Notes: generated from the sequence alone by a model not told the origin. A DNA stretch of 64,000 nucleotides from an uncultured Roseobacter sp. (GCF_947491795.1 NZ_CANLKW010000002.1:872139-936138), one strand, 5' to 3'. Counted from the first letter of the stretch, positions 34,485-43,249 are shown. Numbers and translations are program-made.

Positions 34485-35318
34485 ATGAAACACTTCAAAC
34501 AATTGCTCTGTGGGGCATCCGTTGCGGCCGCAATGGCGCTCCCCGGACAGGCAAGTGCGACAACGGTTGACGTTGAACTTATGTTCATGAACGACGTGTC
34601 TGGCAGCGTCACCGCAGCAGACTTCAACGCACAGATTGCCGGTTACGCGGCGGCGTTCCGGGACTCCACGCTGATCGACAGAATCCAGGAAGGAGCGATC
34701 GGTAAGATCGCGGTATCCGTGGCCTTTATGGCGACCGACATTTCCATCTCTGACTGGTTTCTGATCGAAGATGCAGCCTCTGGCGAAGCATTTGCGACTG
34801 CCGTGGAAGGCTTCGTGCGGCCCGGCGGCCTTGGCATTCAGGACAACGTGGCGGGTCTGCTGGATGATGCCTCAGATGCGTTTAAAACCAATGCCTTCGA
34901 CGGCACACGCAACGTCATCGACATCGTGACCGAGGGCGCTCAGTCCACAGGTGGATGCCGTTTTTCCGAAGCGATCTGTGCGCCACTGCAGAATGCTCGT
35001 GACGCGGTTCTGGCCGACAACATTGATGCCATCAACGCGATGGTTCTGACAGACCCGTCGTTCTTTGGCCCGGGCGCTGGTTTCAGAATCGATTCAATCG
35101 CTTATGCTGAAAACAACATCATTGGTGGCGACGGCTCCTTTGTTGTGGCGACGCCTGACTTTACCGATTTTGCCCCTGCAATCCGTAACAAGATTGAGCG
35201 CGAAATTGTTGGTCCCGATCCCGATGGTCAGATCCCGCTGCCAGCGGCTGGCTGGATGATGATCGCAGGCTTTGGTGCGCTGGCCGGAATTGGCCGTCGC
35301 AAGCGCGCGAAGTCCTGA
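34485..35318 (+). CDS. VPLPA-CTERM-type DUF1194 (VWA-like) protein
   Basis: A 277-residue secreted protein. Signal peptide MKHFKQLLCGASVAAAMALP, cleaved near ASA-TT (residue 25). The body matches the DUF1194 pattern: DVELMFMNDVSGSVTAADF carries a D-x-S-x-S metal site like that of von Willebrand A domains, and NVIDIVTEGAQSTGG lies where the second loop is expected. The C-terminus IPLPAAGWMMIAGFGALAGI then GRRKRAKS is a VPLPA-CTERM sorting signal (IPLPA variant). It would be a surface protein that binds a ligand through a metal. Own terminator; long AT-rich promoter region. Confidence 0.85.
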   Translation: MKHFKQLLCGASVAAAMALPGQASATTVDVELMFMNDVSGSVTAADFNAQIAGYAAAFRDSTLIDRIQEGAIGKIAVSVAFMATDISISDWFLIEDAASGEAFATAVEGFVRPGGLGIQDNVAGLLDDASDAFKTNAFDGTRNVIDIVTEGAQSTGGCRFSEAICAPLQNARDAVLADNIDAINAMVLTDPSFFGPGAGFRIDSIAYAENNIIGGDGSFVVATPDFTDFAPAIRNKIEREIVGPDPDGQIPLPAAGWMMIAGFGALAGIGRRKRAKS

Positions 35319-35345
35319 ACCGGACATCCATAGCTTTCTGAGAAA

Positions 35346-35373
35346 TGGCGGCCTTTGGGGCCGCCATTTTTTT
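35346..35373 (+). terminator. Terminator after VPLPA gene 2
   Basis: TGGCGGCC (35346-35353) pairs with GGCCGCCA (35359-35366), then seven T. Confidence 0.92.
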
Positions 35374-35503
35374 GTGCCCGGCGTCCCTGAGAATGCTGAC
35401 CGGACCGCGCCGTTCGATCCGTGCCCGGACGGTTAACACAGCGCGCGGGCGGGCATGTCGGTGTCTGGGGCCCCGGGGCGGGATGTGGCCCCCGCAGCCC
35501 TTG

Positions 35504-35575
35504 AAAATATGGAAAATCCGCTGTCGGTATCGCGTCGGTAAAACGTCGGTATTACGTCGGTGCACAGCGTACGGT
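35504..35575 (+). repeat. Iteron array B: CGTCGGT-type units plus A/T box
   Basis: A/T box AAAATATGGAAAA at 35504-35516, five bases, then units starting at 35522 (TGTCGGT), 35533, 35544 and 35555 (all CGTCGGT) at exact 11-base steps. A degenerate fifth unit, CGTACGGT, starts at 35568. Same plan as arrays A and C. It lies in a 530-base gene-free stretch between VPLPA gene 2 and the ureohydrolase. Confidence 0.88.
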
Positions 35576-35730
35576 GCCCGGCATTTCATTGCGGTCCGCC
35601 AAAGGTGTTAATGAGAGGTCAGCGCAAAGTGCGAAAAACCGGAATCATTTAACGCTGACTGAAAACAGGGATTTCAACGCGTTAAAGCTCCCGGCTTTAA
35701 ACCTGAGACATCCGACCGTCCTGCAAATGC

Positions 35731-35778
35731 GCCGTTCCGGGGGGGCGGAACGGCGCGGCGCAACAGTGCCTGTTGCGC
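35731..35778. repeat. Two adjacent perfect hairpins
   Basis: GCCGTTCCG/CGGAACGGC (35731-35739 with 35746-35754) and GCGCAACAG/CAGGTTGCGC-type stem (35758-35766 with 35770-35778, 9 bp, three-base loop). No T run on either side. They could end transcripts of the ureohydrolase operon in a Rho-dependent way or be a repeat element. Confidence 0.6.
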
Positions 35779-35905
35779 GGGTGTTTTGATCTGCGCGGTG
35801 TATTTCAGGTTTAAGGCCGGGGGCTTTAATCGATCAGCGATGTTTGTGGTACTTCGCCCTGTGCTTTAAAGACCGGCAGGTTGCGATCCCCGGTGCGCCT
35901 GGTGC

Positions 35906-36868
35906 TCAGGTGGTGCCATTGCCGGTCATGCAGCAGAGCATTTCGAACATGATCGATACCCCCAGAAAGGCTGTGCCGCCCGATGCATCGAAAGGCGGAG
36001 AGACCTCGACCAGATCGGCCCCGGCGATGGTGACACCGGACAGGAGCCGCGCGACCTGCAGCGCCTGAAAGGAGGTGGGACCGCCGACTTCGGGCGTGCC
36101 GGTGCCGGGCGCAAAGGCCGGGTCAACAAAGTCGATGTCATAGGAGACATAGGTGGGATCAGACCCGACAAGCGCGCGTGCCTCGGCCATCACGTCCTCT
36201 GGTCCGCGGGCAAAGAATTCTTCGATCGGGACGATGCGGATGCCGGTGGCCGCCGCGAAATCGCGGTCTTCCATATCATAGGCTGAACCGCGGATGCCGA
36301 TCTGGATCACGCGTTTGGGGTCCAGCAGCCCTTCCTCCACAGCGCGGCGGAAGGGGGTGCCATGTGTGTATTTCGTGCCGCCGAAATAGCTGTTAAAGAG
36401 GTCGGTGTGGCTGTCGAAGTGGATCATGCCCAGAGGGCCGTTGCGCGCCAGCGCCCGCAATACGGGCAGGGATGACAGATGATCGCCGCCCGCCGTCAGC
36501 GGCGTGATCCCGGCGGCCACGACACCGTCGTAAAAGGCAGTGATCCGTTCCATGCTGTCCATAATGTCGGCGGGGTTGGGCGGCACGTCGCCCAGATCGG
36601 CGCAGTTCGCCGCCTCGAAAGGGCGCACCCCGGTGGCGCCGTTTTGCGCGCGGATCATGGTGGACATGTCGCGCAGCTGGCGGGGGCCGTGACGCGGGCC
36701 GGGGCGGTTGGTGGTGCCACTGTCCCAGGGCACGCCGATGATGCCGATGTCAACATCGGCAAAGCGCGGGTGCGCAGGGTCCACATGAGGCAGCCGCATG
36801 AAGGTCGGCACGCCTGCGAAGCGCGGCAGATCAAAGCCCGATACGGGCCGGAAGAAGGGATCGCTCAT
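35906..36868 (-). CDS. Ureohydrolase (agmatinase/guanidinobutyrase family)
   Basis: A 320-residue manganese hydrolase that splits urea from a guanidino compound. All metal-binding motifs are visible: GGDHLSSLP (about residues 126-134), IHFDSHTDLF (about 148-157) and SYDIDFVDPAFAPGTGTPEV (about 241-260). The family includes agmatinase, guanidinobutyrase, guanidinopropionase and formiminoglutamase; motif detail fits the agmatinase/guanidinobutyrase side but does not fix the substrate. It is the last gene of a leftward eight-gene operon with an ABC transporter for cationic compounds, 31 bases after a deaminase gene. Confidence 0.88.
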   Translation of the reverse strand: MSDPFFRPVSGFDLPRFAGVPTFMRLPHVDPAHPRFADVDIGIIGVPWDSGTTNRPGPRHGPRQLRDMSTMIRAQNGATGVRPFEAANCADLGDVPPNPADIMDSMERITAFYDGVVAAGITPLTAGGDHLSSLPVLRALARNGPLGMIHFDSHTDLFNSYFGGTKYTHGTPFRRAVEEGLLDPKRVIQIGIRGSAYDMEDRDFAAATGIRIVPIEEFFARGPEDVMAEARALVGSDPTYVSYDIDFVDPAFAPGTGTPEVGGPTSFQALQVARLLSGVTIAGADLVEVSPPFDASGGTAFLGVSIMFEMLCCMTGNGTT

Positions 36869-36899
36869 GCTGTCCCCCGGAGCGCCTGTCCTGGCGGGT

Positions 36900-37346
36900 T
36901 CATTCGGCGATATCCTCGGCCCAGAGATCCGGCTTTTCGTCGATAAAGCGTTTCATCAGCGCCACGCAGTCGGGATCCTCGGCAATCACCACCTCGACGC
37001 CCCGGGAGCGCAGGAATTCTTCGTTGCCGCCGAAATTGGTGGTGTCGCCGATTACCACGCGGGGGATGCCGAACTGGATGATGGTGCCCGAGCACATCAT
37101 GCAGGGCGAAAGCGAGGTATAGAGCACCGTGTCGCGGTATGTCTTTTGCCGTCCGGCTTTGCGCAGCGCATCCATTTCGCCGTGCGCAATCGGGTCGCCG
37201 CCCTGAACGCGCTGGTTGCGGCCCTGACTGACCACCTGGCCGCCGCGCGCCAGCACCGAGCCGATGGGGCAGCCGCCCTCGTCAAAGCCGGCTTTGGCCT
37301 CGTCATAGGCGATCCGCAGCAGTCGTGTGTCGTCGTCTGTCATCAT
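36900..37346 (-). CDS. Cytosine-deaminase-like nucleoside deaminase
   Basis: A 148-residue zinc deaminase. The zinc site and catalytic Glu are HGEMDALRKAG (about residues 63-73) and SPCMMCSGTI (about 91-100). The stretch IQFGIPRVVIGDTTNFGGNE, followed by FLRSRGVEVVIAED, resembles the yeast Fcy1 type of cytosine deaminase more than tRNA-adenosine deaminases. Guanine, creatinine-like or pterin-like amino heterocycles are other options. GAGG lies seven bases before the ATG. Between the deacetylase-like gene and the ureohydrolase in the same operon, so it probably works on the same nitrogen compound. Confidence 0.85.
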   Translation of the reverse strand: MMTDDDTRLLRIAYDEAKAGFDEGGCPIGSVLARGGQVVSQGRNQRVQGGDPIAHGEMDALRKAGRQKTYRDTVLYTSLSPCMMCSGTIIQFGIPRVVIGDTTNFGGNEEFLRSRGVEVVIAEDPDCVALMKRFIDEKPDLWAEDIAE

Positions 37347-37355
37347 GTCAGGGCC

Positions 37356-38243
37356 TCATTGGGTTGCGGGCGGGGCGTCAAAGAAGGGCAGGGTTTCCAC
37401 GCTCGGAGACCAGACCCCCCGCGCGGTCAGGTCATCCATGTGGTCGGCGATGCCGCCCAGTGTTGTGAACCAGACATCGCGTGTTTCCAGCGTCTGTTCG
37501 ATCCATTTTTCGACCAGCTGCCAGCGCGCCAGTCTGCCGGTCAGAAAGGGGTGCACGATCAGCATAAAAAAGCCACCGGCGGTGTATTGTGCCTCGAACT
37601 CCTCCCAGAAGCCTGCGAGCCCCTGGGAGGGGGATTTCACGGGCATCATATAGCCGATTTCGTCGTAATGGGCGAAGGGGGGCCAGTCGTCGGTGCCCCA
37701 GTGCACGGGCATTTCATACAGCTGCCCGCCGGGGGTGGCCAGCGCATGGGGGATGTCGTCGCCCATCAGTGAGCTGTCATAGCGCATGCCGTGTTCCAGC
37801 ATCAGGTCCACCACCTCGCCGGTGATGTTATAGACCGGCGCGCGGTAGCCTGCAGGGGTTTTGCCGCAGAGGCGTTTGTGGGCGTCCAGGGCGCGTTCAA
37901 AGGGTTCGCGCTGGTTGCCGTAAGTGGCGATGGGGTCTTCGTGTATCCAGCCGTGGTGGCCGATTTCGTGCCCGCCGTTCAGGATGTTTTCGACCGTATC
38001 GGGGTACTGTTCCAGGCACCAGCCGGGGATAAAGAACGACTGTTTCAGGCCAAAGCGCGCATAGGTGTCCAGGATGCGGGGCAGGGCCACGTTGGGGCCA
38101 TAGCGCCCCATCGAGATGGGATAGAGCCTGCGGTGGCTGTCGTCCGGGCGGGCGACATGGATCAGGCTGTCTGCGTCCATGTCAAAGGTAATGGCCACGG
38201 CGCATTTCGCGCTATCGGGCCAGGGGATGGGGTTGCGGATCAT
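37356..38243 (-). CDS. Polysaccharide-deacetylase-like hydrolase (PuuE-type)
   Basis: A 295-residue NodB-fold metal hydrolase without a signal peptide, so cytoplasmic. Motifs: TFDMDADSL (catalytic Asp pair region, about residues 19-27), NGGHEIGHHGWIHEDP (metal His pair), GYRAPVYN and the late LIVHPFLTGR. Cytoplasmic NodB-fold proteins of this type include the PuuE allantoinases and other amide or cyclic-amide hydrolases rather than sugar deacetylases. The operon context (transporter, deaminase, ureohydrolase) supports C-N bond hydrolysis. It starts two bases from the transporter ATPase stop, so translation is coupled. Confidence 0.85.
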   Translation of the reverse strand: MIRNPIPWPDSAKCAVAITFDMDADSLIHVARPDDSHRRLYPISMGRYGPNVALPRILDTYARFGLKQSFFIPGWCLEQYPDTVENILNGGHEIGHHGWIHEDPIATYGNQREPFERALDAHKRLCGKTPAGYRAPVYNITGEVVDLMLEHGMRYDSSLMGDDIPHALATPGGQLYEMPVHWGTDDWPPFAHYDEIGYMMPVKSPSQGLAGFWEEFEAQYTAGGFFMLIVHPFLTGRLARWQLVEKWIEQTLETRDVWFTTLGGIADHMDDLTARGVWSPSVETLPFFDAPPATQ

Positions 38244-38244
38244 G

Positions 38245-39330
38245 TCAGCCGGCCTCCAGGATATTGGCGTTTCCGGGCTCCCAGCTGAGCCAGAAGTCTG
38301 TGCCGGGGGTCAGGTCAAATCCGGTGAGAGCGCGTTCCTGCATCTGAACCTTGTATTCCTGGCCTTCCGGGCCTTCCAGAAACAGGGTGACGACCGAGCC
38401 GATGAACTCCTCGGAGATCAGCGTGGCGCGGGCCTGGTTCACGGTGCCCGGCGCATCACCGGAGAGCGAGACGAGATCGGCAGAGACGGTAAAGCTGACC
38501 TGCTGGCCGGTCTGCGGCGGCGGTGTGGGGGTCTGGGCGGTAAAGTTGCCCTGGGGTGTGGCGATCTCAGTGCCGCCGGTGTTGGTGGTGGTGACTGTGC
38601 CCGTCAGGATGTTGTTGCGGCCCACGAATTCCGCGACAAACCGGTTGGCGGGCGCGCGGTAGATGTCGCGCGGCGCACCTGTCTGGGCGATGTCGCCCTG
38701 GCTCATGATGACCACGCGGTCGGCCATGGCAAAGGCCTCGGACTGCGAGTGGGTCACATAGACAAAGGTGATGCCGAGCTCTTTTTGCAGGCGGGTCAGC
38801 ACCCCCTGCATGCGGATCACCAGATTGGCATCGAGCGCCGAGAGCGGCTCGTCCAGCAGCAGCATCTGTGGCTCCATCACCAGGCTGCGGGCCAGTGCCA
38901 CGCGCTGTTTCTGCCCGCCGGACAGGGTGGCGACATTGCGTTCGGCAAATTCCGCGATCTGCATCCGGTCCAGCCAGTCGAGAGCGCGGTGTTTGCGTTC
39001 GGCCGCGGCCACGCCACGCATTTTCAGGCCGAATTCGACGTTTTCGCGCGCGCTGAGAAAGGGAAAGAGCGCGAGGGACTGCCAGACCAGCGGCGTGTCC
39101 CGCTCGTGCGGGCGTACGTCATTCATAAGCCGCCCGCCGATGCGAATTTCCCCGGCTGTGGGGCTTTCCAGCCCGGCGAGCATGCGCAGGGTGGTGGTCT
39201 TGCCGCAGCCCGACGAGCCCATGATCGCGAGGAATTCGCCCTCGTGGATGTCCAGCGTCATGTCGCGCACGGCGACAAAATCACCAAAGCGTTTTTCGAC
39301 ATTGCGGAAGGTGACAAGCGGGTTGGTCAT
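38245..39330 (-). CDS. ABC transporter ATP-binding protein (PotA-like)
   Basis: A 361-residue ATPase. Walker A GSSGCGKTT (about residues 38-46), Q-loop region, signature LSGGQKQR (about 134-141), Walker B MLLLDEPLSALD and switch His in VTHSQSEAF. The last 110 residues form a TOBE-type domain. It is of the polyamine/opine/iron subclass. It powers the two permeases encoded just upstream, with a one-base gap between genes. Confidence 0.95.
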   Translation of the reverse strand: MTNPLVTFRNVEKRFGDFVAVRDMTLDIHEGEFLAIMGSSGCGKTTTLRMLAGLESPTAGEIRIGGRLMNDVRPHERDTPLVWQSLALFPFLSARENVEFGLKMRGVAAAERKHRALDWLDRMQIAEFAERNVATLSGGQKQRVALARSLVMEPQMLLLDEPLSALDANLVIRMQGVLTRLQKELGITFVYVTHSQSEAFAMADRVVIMSQGDIAQTGAPRDIYRAPANRFVAEFVGRNNILTGTVTTTNTGGTEIATPQGNFTAQTPTPPPQTGQQVSFTVSADLVSLSGDAPGTVNQARATLISEEFIGSVVTLFLEGPEGQEYKVQMQERALTGFDLTPGTDFWLSWEPGNANILEAG

Positions 39331-39331
39331 A

Positions 39332-40129
39332 TCAGGAATGGCTCTTGATCTGGCGGCTGATAAAGATCGCCTGGGCGAGGATTACCAGCGTCATGGACGT
39401 GAGGAAAACAAAGGTGCCGATGGCATTGACCTGCGGGTCGATATTGCCCTGAACGATCTCCAGGATCACAATCGGCACGGTTTTGTTCAGGCCGGAGACG
39501 AACCAGGCCACGGCAAATTCGTCAAAGGATACCGCTGCGGTCAGGCACAGGGCGGACACGATCGCAGGCGCGCAGAAGGGCAGAATGACGTGGCGCATCG
39601 CCTGCCATTCGTTGCCGCCAAGGTTCCAGGCGGCGGCCTCGAGATCCGGGTCCATCTGGTGCAGACGCAGCCGGATGATCGCCATCGCAAAGGGCGCTGT
39701 CAGCACGGAATGGGCCAGGATGATCGACCACAGCTGCCCTGACAGACCGATCCGTGACAGCCAGGCCAGCATGGCCAGCGCCATGATGATCAGCGGAATG
39801 GTCGGCGGCAGCAGGATCAGCGCGAGATAGGGGCCTTTGAACCGGAAGTTATAGCGAAAATCAGAATAGGCTGTGCAGAACCCGAGTGCGGTGCCCAGTA
39901 CAGCGGTGCTGGACGAGACGATCAGCGAGTTGCGCACGGCCTGCCAGACGTCCGGGTCGTTGAAGATTTTCACGTACCATTCGGTCGAAAACTCCCCCAG
40001 CGGGATCGTCGGAAAGCGCTGGGAGTTAAAGGAGAAGACAAGGCTGAAGAGAATGGGCGCAAAGATAAAGGTAAAGATCAGCGCCACATAGAGTGCCAGA
40101 ATGATGTTCAGCCCGCGCCCCTGCATCAC
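39332..40129 (-). CDS. ABC transporter permease (PotC-like)
   Basis: A 265-residue inner-membrane permease with about six helices. The cytoplasmic EAA loop that contacts the ATPase reads LEAAAWNLGGNEWQAMRHVI (about residues 158-177). Of the PotC/PotI type. The start overlaps the end of the partner permease gene by four bases. Confidence 0.93.
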   Translation of the reverse strand: MMQGRGLNIILALYVALIFTFIFAPILFSLVFSFNSQRFPTIPLGEFSTEWYVKIFNDPDVWQAVRNSLIVSSSTAVLGTALGFCTAYSDFRYNFRFKGPYLALILLPPTIPLIIMALAMLAWLSRIGLSGQLWSIILAHSVLTAPFAMAIIRLRLHQMDPDLEAAAWNLGGNEWQAMRHVILPFCAPAIVSALCLTAAVSFDEFAVAWFVSGLNKTVPIVILEIVQGNIDPQVNAIGTFVFLTSMTLVILAQAIFISRQIKSHS

Positions 40130-40983
40130 CGCGACCCCGCCGGTTTACGGTAGGCCAGCGCAATGGCCGTGAAGGCCACGGTAAAGAGCGTCAGCATCAT
40201 CATGATCGCGACCACCGCGGCACGGGGCCATTGCTGGCCGGATTTGGTCGTGTCGAGGATCAGAATGGGCAGCGTCGGCTCCTGGCTGCCGCCCAGATAA
40301 AAGGGCGCGACAAAGTCCCCGAAGGCGAGGATGAAACAGAAAAGGGCCGCGACGATGAACCCGGTGCGCGACAGCGGCAGCACCACGCGCCAGATCGTGG
40401 CCAGCGGTTTGCAGCCCAGATTACGCGCGGCCTCGATCAGGGTTTTGTCGATATTGGCCATGGTGACGGTCTGCAGGATTACCGCGAGCGGCAGCGTCAG
40501 GGTCAGATAGCCCACAACGGTGCCGAAATGGGTGTTGAGCATTTTGAACGGACCGAGCCCGATATAGCCCAGCATCGCATTCAGCACGCCGCTTTCCGCC
40601 AGGATCACATACCAGGAAAAGGTGCGCACCAGATAGGAGGTGAAAAACGGGATCACCAGCAGGAAAACCGCCCAGCGGCGCAGGTTGTCGGATGCGCGGA
40701 AGGCCAGCGCCCAGGCGGCGGGAAAGGCCACCAGCATGGCGACAGAGGCGCTGAGCGAGGCGATGAAAAGCGTGTACCAGTAGCTGTCCCAGAAATAGCC
40801 GCGCGTCAGCATTTTCTCCCAGTTCACGAACTCGAAGGCCTCGGTCATGCGGTAGTTGCGGACCACAAAGAAGGAGATCGCGACCATAAAAAGGACAGGG
40901 CCCACAAAGAACATCAGCTGCCACAGGATAATGGGCAGCCGCCATGTCAGGGCATAAAGGTTTAGTCTGCGTGGGGCGCTCAC
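40126..40983 (-). CDS. ABC transporter permease (PotB-like)
   Basis: A 285-residue inner-membrane permease with about six helices. The EAA loop is IEAARNLGCKPLATIWRVVL (about residues 187-206). Of the PotB/PotH type, with the usual N-terminal helix and a large first periplasmic loop. Forms the channel with the PotC-like protein. About 90 bases follow the binding-protein gene. Confidence 0.93.
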   Translation of the reverse strand: MSAPRRLNLYALTWRLPIILWQLMFFVGPVLFMVAISFFVVRNYRMTEAFEFVNWEKMLTRGYFWDSYWYTLFIASLSASVAMLVAFPAAWALAFRASDNLRRWAVFLLVIPFFTSYLVRTFSWYVILAESGVLNAMLGYIGLGPFKMLNTHFGTVVGYLTLTLPLAVILQTVTMANIDKTLIEAARNLGCKPLATIWRVVLPLSRTGFIVAALFCFILAFGDFVAPFYLGGSQEPTLPILILDTTKSGQQWPRAAVVAIMMMLTLFTVAFTAIALAYRKPAGSR

Positions 40984-41076
40984 ATCTGCTGTCCTTGCCT
41001 GTCACCGGACGGCCCCCGAAAGGGCCGCCCGCGCTGCGCCGTGCCGGGCGCAGTGTCTTTCATCCGCAAACGCAGC

Positions 41077-42213
41077 TCAGGCGTTTTTGTATTCGGACCA
41101 GAAATCGTTCCAGTCCTCAAGGCTCTGCTGTTGCGGGATATCGCGGTAGTGGATGCGGCCCTCGTTGATCAGGGCAATCGGATCATTGGCCATGCCGTCC
41201 ATCTGGTGGCTGCGGGCGGCTTCTTTGGGGTCCACCTCCTGCAGCATGGCGCGGCCTGCTTTGGTCACGCAGAAGCCCGGATAGGCCAGCATCTGGGCCG
41301 ATTTCACCTGACCCTCGGGCGACATCATGTACTGGATAAAGGATTTAACCAGGTCCGCTTTGCCGCTGCCTCTGCCGATGCAGTAGCTTTCGGTGAACTG
41401 GATGCCACCCTCTTTGGGGATGACGGAGGCCACGGGGGCGCCGTCGCGTTCCAGCACGCCGGTGATCCAGTCGCCGATGCCGCACATGGCCAGCATCTCG
41501 CCGTTCTTGAGGCCGTTGAAGGTGCCGCCATAGTCAAAGTAGCCCCCGACCTGCGGTCGCAGGCTCATGGTGGTTTCCTGCACCGCTTCCCACTGTGCGT
41601 CGCTCAGATCCCACAGACCGGCACCATTGCCGTTTTTGAGGCTCATCATCCCGAGGCTGGGCAGGTGCCAGTCAAAGTGGCCGACCTTGCCCGCCAGTTC
41701 CGGCTTCCAGAACCCCTGGTAGCTGGAGGCTTCCTCGGCACTCATGGCAGTGGTGTTGTAAGAGACACCCAGGTGCCCGCCGCGCAGGATCATCGAATAG
41801 AGCGTGTCACCGTCCCAGTGGCCGGGGAATTTTGTGAAATCCTCGTGCAGCATGTCGTCAAACGGATAGTCGTTTGCGTCCAGCGGTTCGATGTATTCAG
41901 CGGCGTTCAGCTGCTGCACAAACTCGGCATCGGACAGGATGATGTCATAGGTGCCGGGAGGCGATTGCGCGATCAGTGCCAGCATATTGTCACCGCCTGC
42001 ATAATATTTAGGCACAAACTTGACGTTGTTGGCCTCCTCAAACGCGCCGACCATGTCCGGCTCGCCGTGGCCGTACCAGGCCAGCATGTTGATCTCGGTT
42101 GTTTCGGCCCAGGCTCTGCCGACAAATGGCGCGGCCAGGGCGACACCGCCGCCGATCCGCAGGACGTCTCTTCTAAGGTAATGATTACTTTGGGTTTTAG
42201 TCGATTTCACCAT
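41077..42213 (-). CDS. Periplasmic solute-binding protein (PotD/PotF-like), Tat signal
   Basis: A 378-residue binding protein. The N-terminus holds a twin-arginine signal (LRRDVLRIGGGVALAAPFVG, cleaved near AWA at residue 36), so it may be exported folded. The body begins INMLAWYGHGEPDMVGAFEE, as in spermidine/putrescine binding proteins, and ends near WNDFWSEYKNA. Acidic residues typical of polyamine pockets are plentiful, but the specific ligand cannot be read. First transport gene in the operon; its start lies within the end of the LysR gene. Confidence 0.9.
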   Translation of the reverse strand: MVKSTKTQSNHYLRRDVLRIGGGVALAAPFVGRAWAETTEINMLAWYGHGEPDMVGAFEEANNVKFVPKYYAGGDNMLALIAQSPPGTYDIILSDAEFVQQLNAAEYIEPLDANDYPFDDMLHEDFTKFPGHWDGDTLYSMILRGGHLGVSYNTTAMSAEEASSYQGFWKPELAGKVGHFDWHLPSLGMMSLKNGNGAGLWDLSDAQWEAVQETTMSLRPQVGGYFDYGGTFNGLKNGEMLAMCGIGDWITGVLERDGAPVASVIPKEGGIQFTESYCIGRGSGKADLVKSFIQYMMSPEGQVKSAQMLAYPGFCVTKAGRAMLQEVDPKEAARSHQMDGMANDPIALINEGRIHYRDIPQQQSLEDWNDFWSEYKNA

Positions 42214-43249
42214 CAGTCATACTCCGCTGTTTTCTGGTCTTTTTCACGCCCTGTTTCGCCGTCGTTGCGACTGTGCCGGACCTGTTGCCGTCAGGGTAGT
42301 CAGAATCGGGCACCATAGGAAATTTATGTGAGATATGGTTGGATTGCAGATTGTTATGGCTGCTGCCCGGATCTGCATCGTTTTGCAGCACATTCTCGAT
42401 GGCCGCGGTCAGCCGTTCGGCCACCAGATTTCCCCAGCTGCCCAGCCGCGTCTGCCGGTAAAAGAGCCCGATGCGCAGAGGTTCCAGTGGTGGCAGCCCC
42501 TCGCCCGGAGAGATCTGGCGCATGCCCCGCTGGGTGGTGGGGATGGTCAGGCCGGTAAAGCCCATCCCGTCGCGCACCGCCTGCTGTACCGCGTCGATGT
42601 CGGGGCTGGAAAAGACGACTTTCCAGCTGCGCTCCACCGAACGCAGCGCGTCGGTCATCCGCTGGCGGTAGACGCATCCGGGCGGATGGGCCACCAGGGG
42701 CAGGTCGTCAAAATCGCCCGGGCGGATGGTTTCAGCACCGACCCAGACGGGCTGTTCGCGCCAGTGCTGCACCAGAAACTGCGGATCGCCGTCCTGGTAG
42801 AGGGCAACGATGATATCCAGTTCGTCGCGCAAAAGCGCATCGTGCAGGCTGTGCGACAGATCACAGCGCACTGTCAGGCGCAGAGCGTCGTTTTCATGCA
42901 GCAGGTCTGTGACCTCGCGCTGCAACAGCCGCACGCCATAGTCCAGCGGCAGACCGATCCGCAGGTCGGTATCTGCGTCGTGGCGTTCAAACAGCCCCAT
43001 GGCGAGATCATTGAGGCGCAGGATCTGGCGCGCATGCATGGCCAGGGCCTCGCCCTTTTCGCTCACATGCATGGTGCGGCCCTTCTGGCGGATCAGCTTG
43101 TAGCCGACGAGATCCTCAAGCCGTTTGATCTGCAGGCTGATCGCGGGCTGAGAGCGGTTCAGCAGATCGGCGGCCCTGGTGTGGCTTTTGACCTCGATCA
43201 CCGTAATGAAGGTTCGCAAAAGGTCGGTGGGCAGGTTCACGGTGCGCAT
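42197..43249 (-). CDS. LysR-family transcriptional regulator
   Basis: A 350-residue regulator. I use ATG 43249 (MRTVNLPTDLLRTFITVIE), which gives the normal LysR start; an upstream TTG has no ribosome-binding site. The helix-turn-helix is HTRAADLLNRSQPAISLQIK (about residues 23-42), followed by the effector-binding domain. LysR proteins are usually about 300 residues: the last 50 or so are an extra polar, basic tail that overlaps the binding-protein gene by 17 bases in another frame. It probably controls both the leftward operon and the divergent BtpA-like gene. Confidence 0.92.
   Translation of the reverse strand: MRTVNLPTDLLRTFITVIEVKSHTRAADLLNRSQPAISLQIKRLEDLVGYKLIRQKGRTMHVSEKGEALAMHARQILRLNDLAMGLFERHDADTDLRIGLPLDYGVRLLQREVTDLLHENDALRLTVRCDLSHSLHDALLRDELDIIVALYQDGDPQFLVQHWREQPVWVGAETIRPGDFDDLPLVAHPPGCVYRQRMTDALRSVERSWKVVFSSPDIDAVQQAVRDGMGFTGLTIPTTQRGMRQISPGEGLPPLEPLRIGLFYRQTRLGSWGNLVAERLTAAIENVLQNDADPGSSHNNLQSNHISHKFPMVPDSDYPDGNRSGTVATTAKQGVKKTRKQRSMTDGEID

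Noticed and set aside
35345..35611. Short frame over array B giving a peptide similar to frames over arrays A and C
   Set aside because: The shared peptide (VGKTSVLRRC-like) follows from the DNA repeat. The unit length of 11 is not a multiple of three, and no ribosome-binding sites or stops are conserved.
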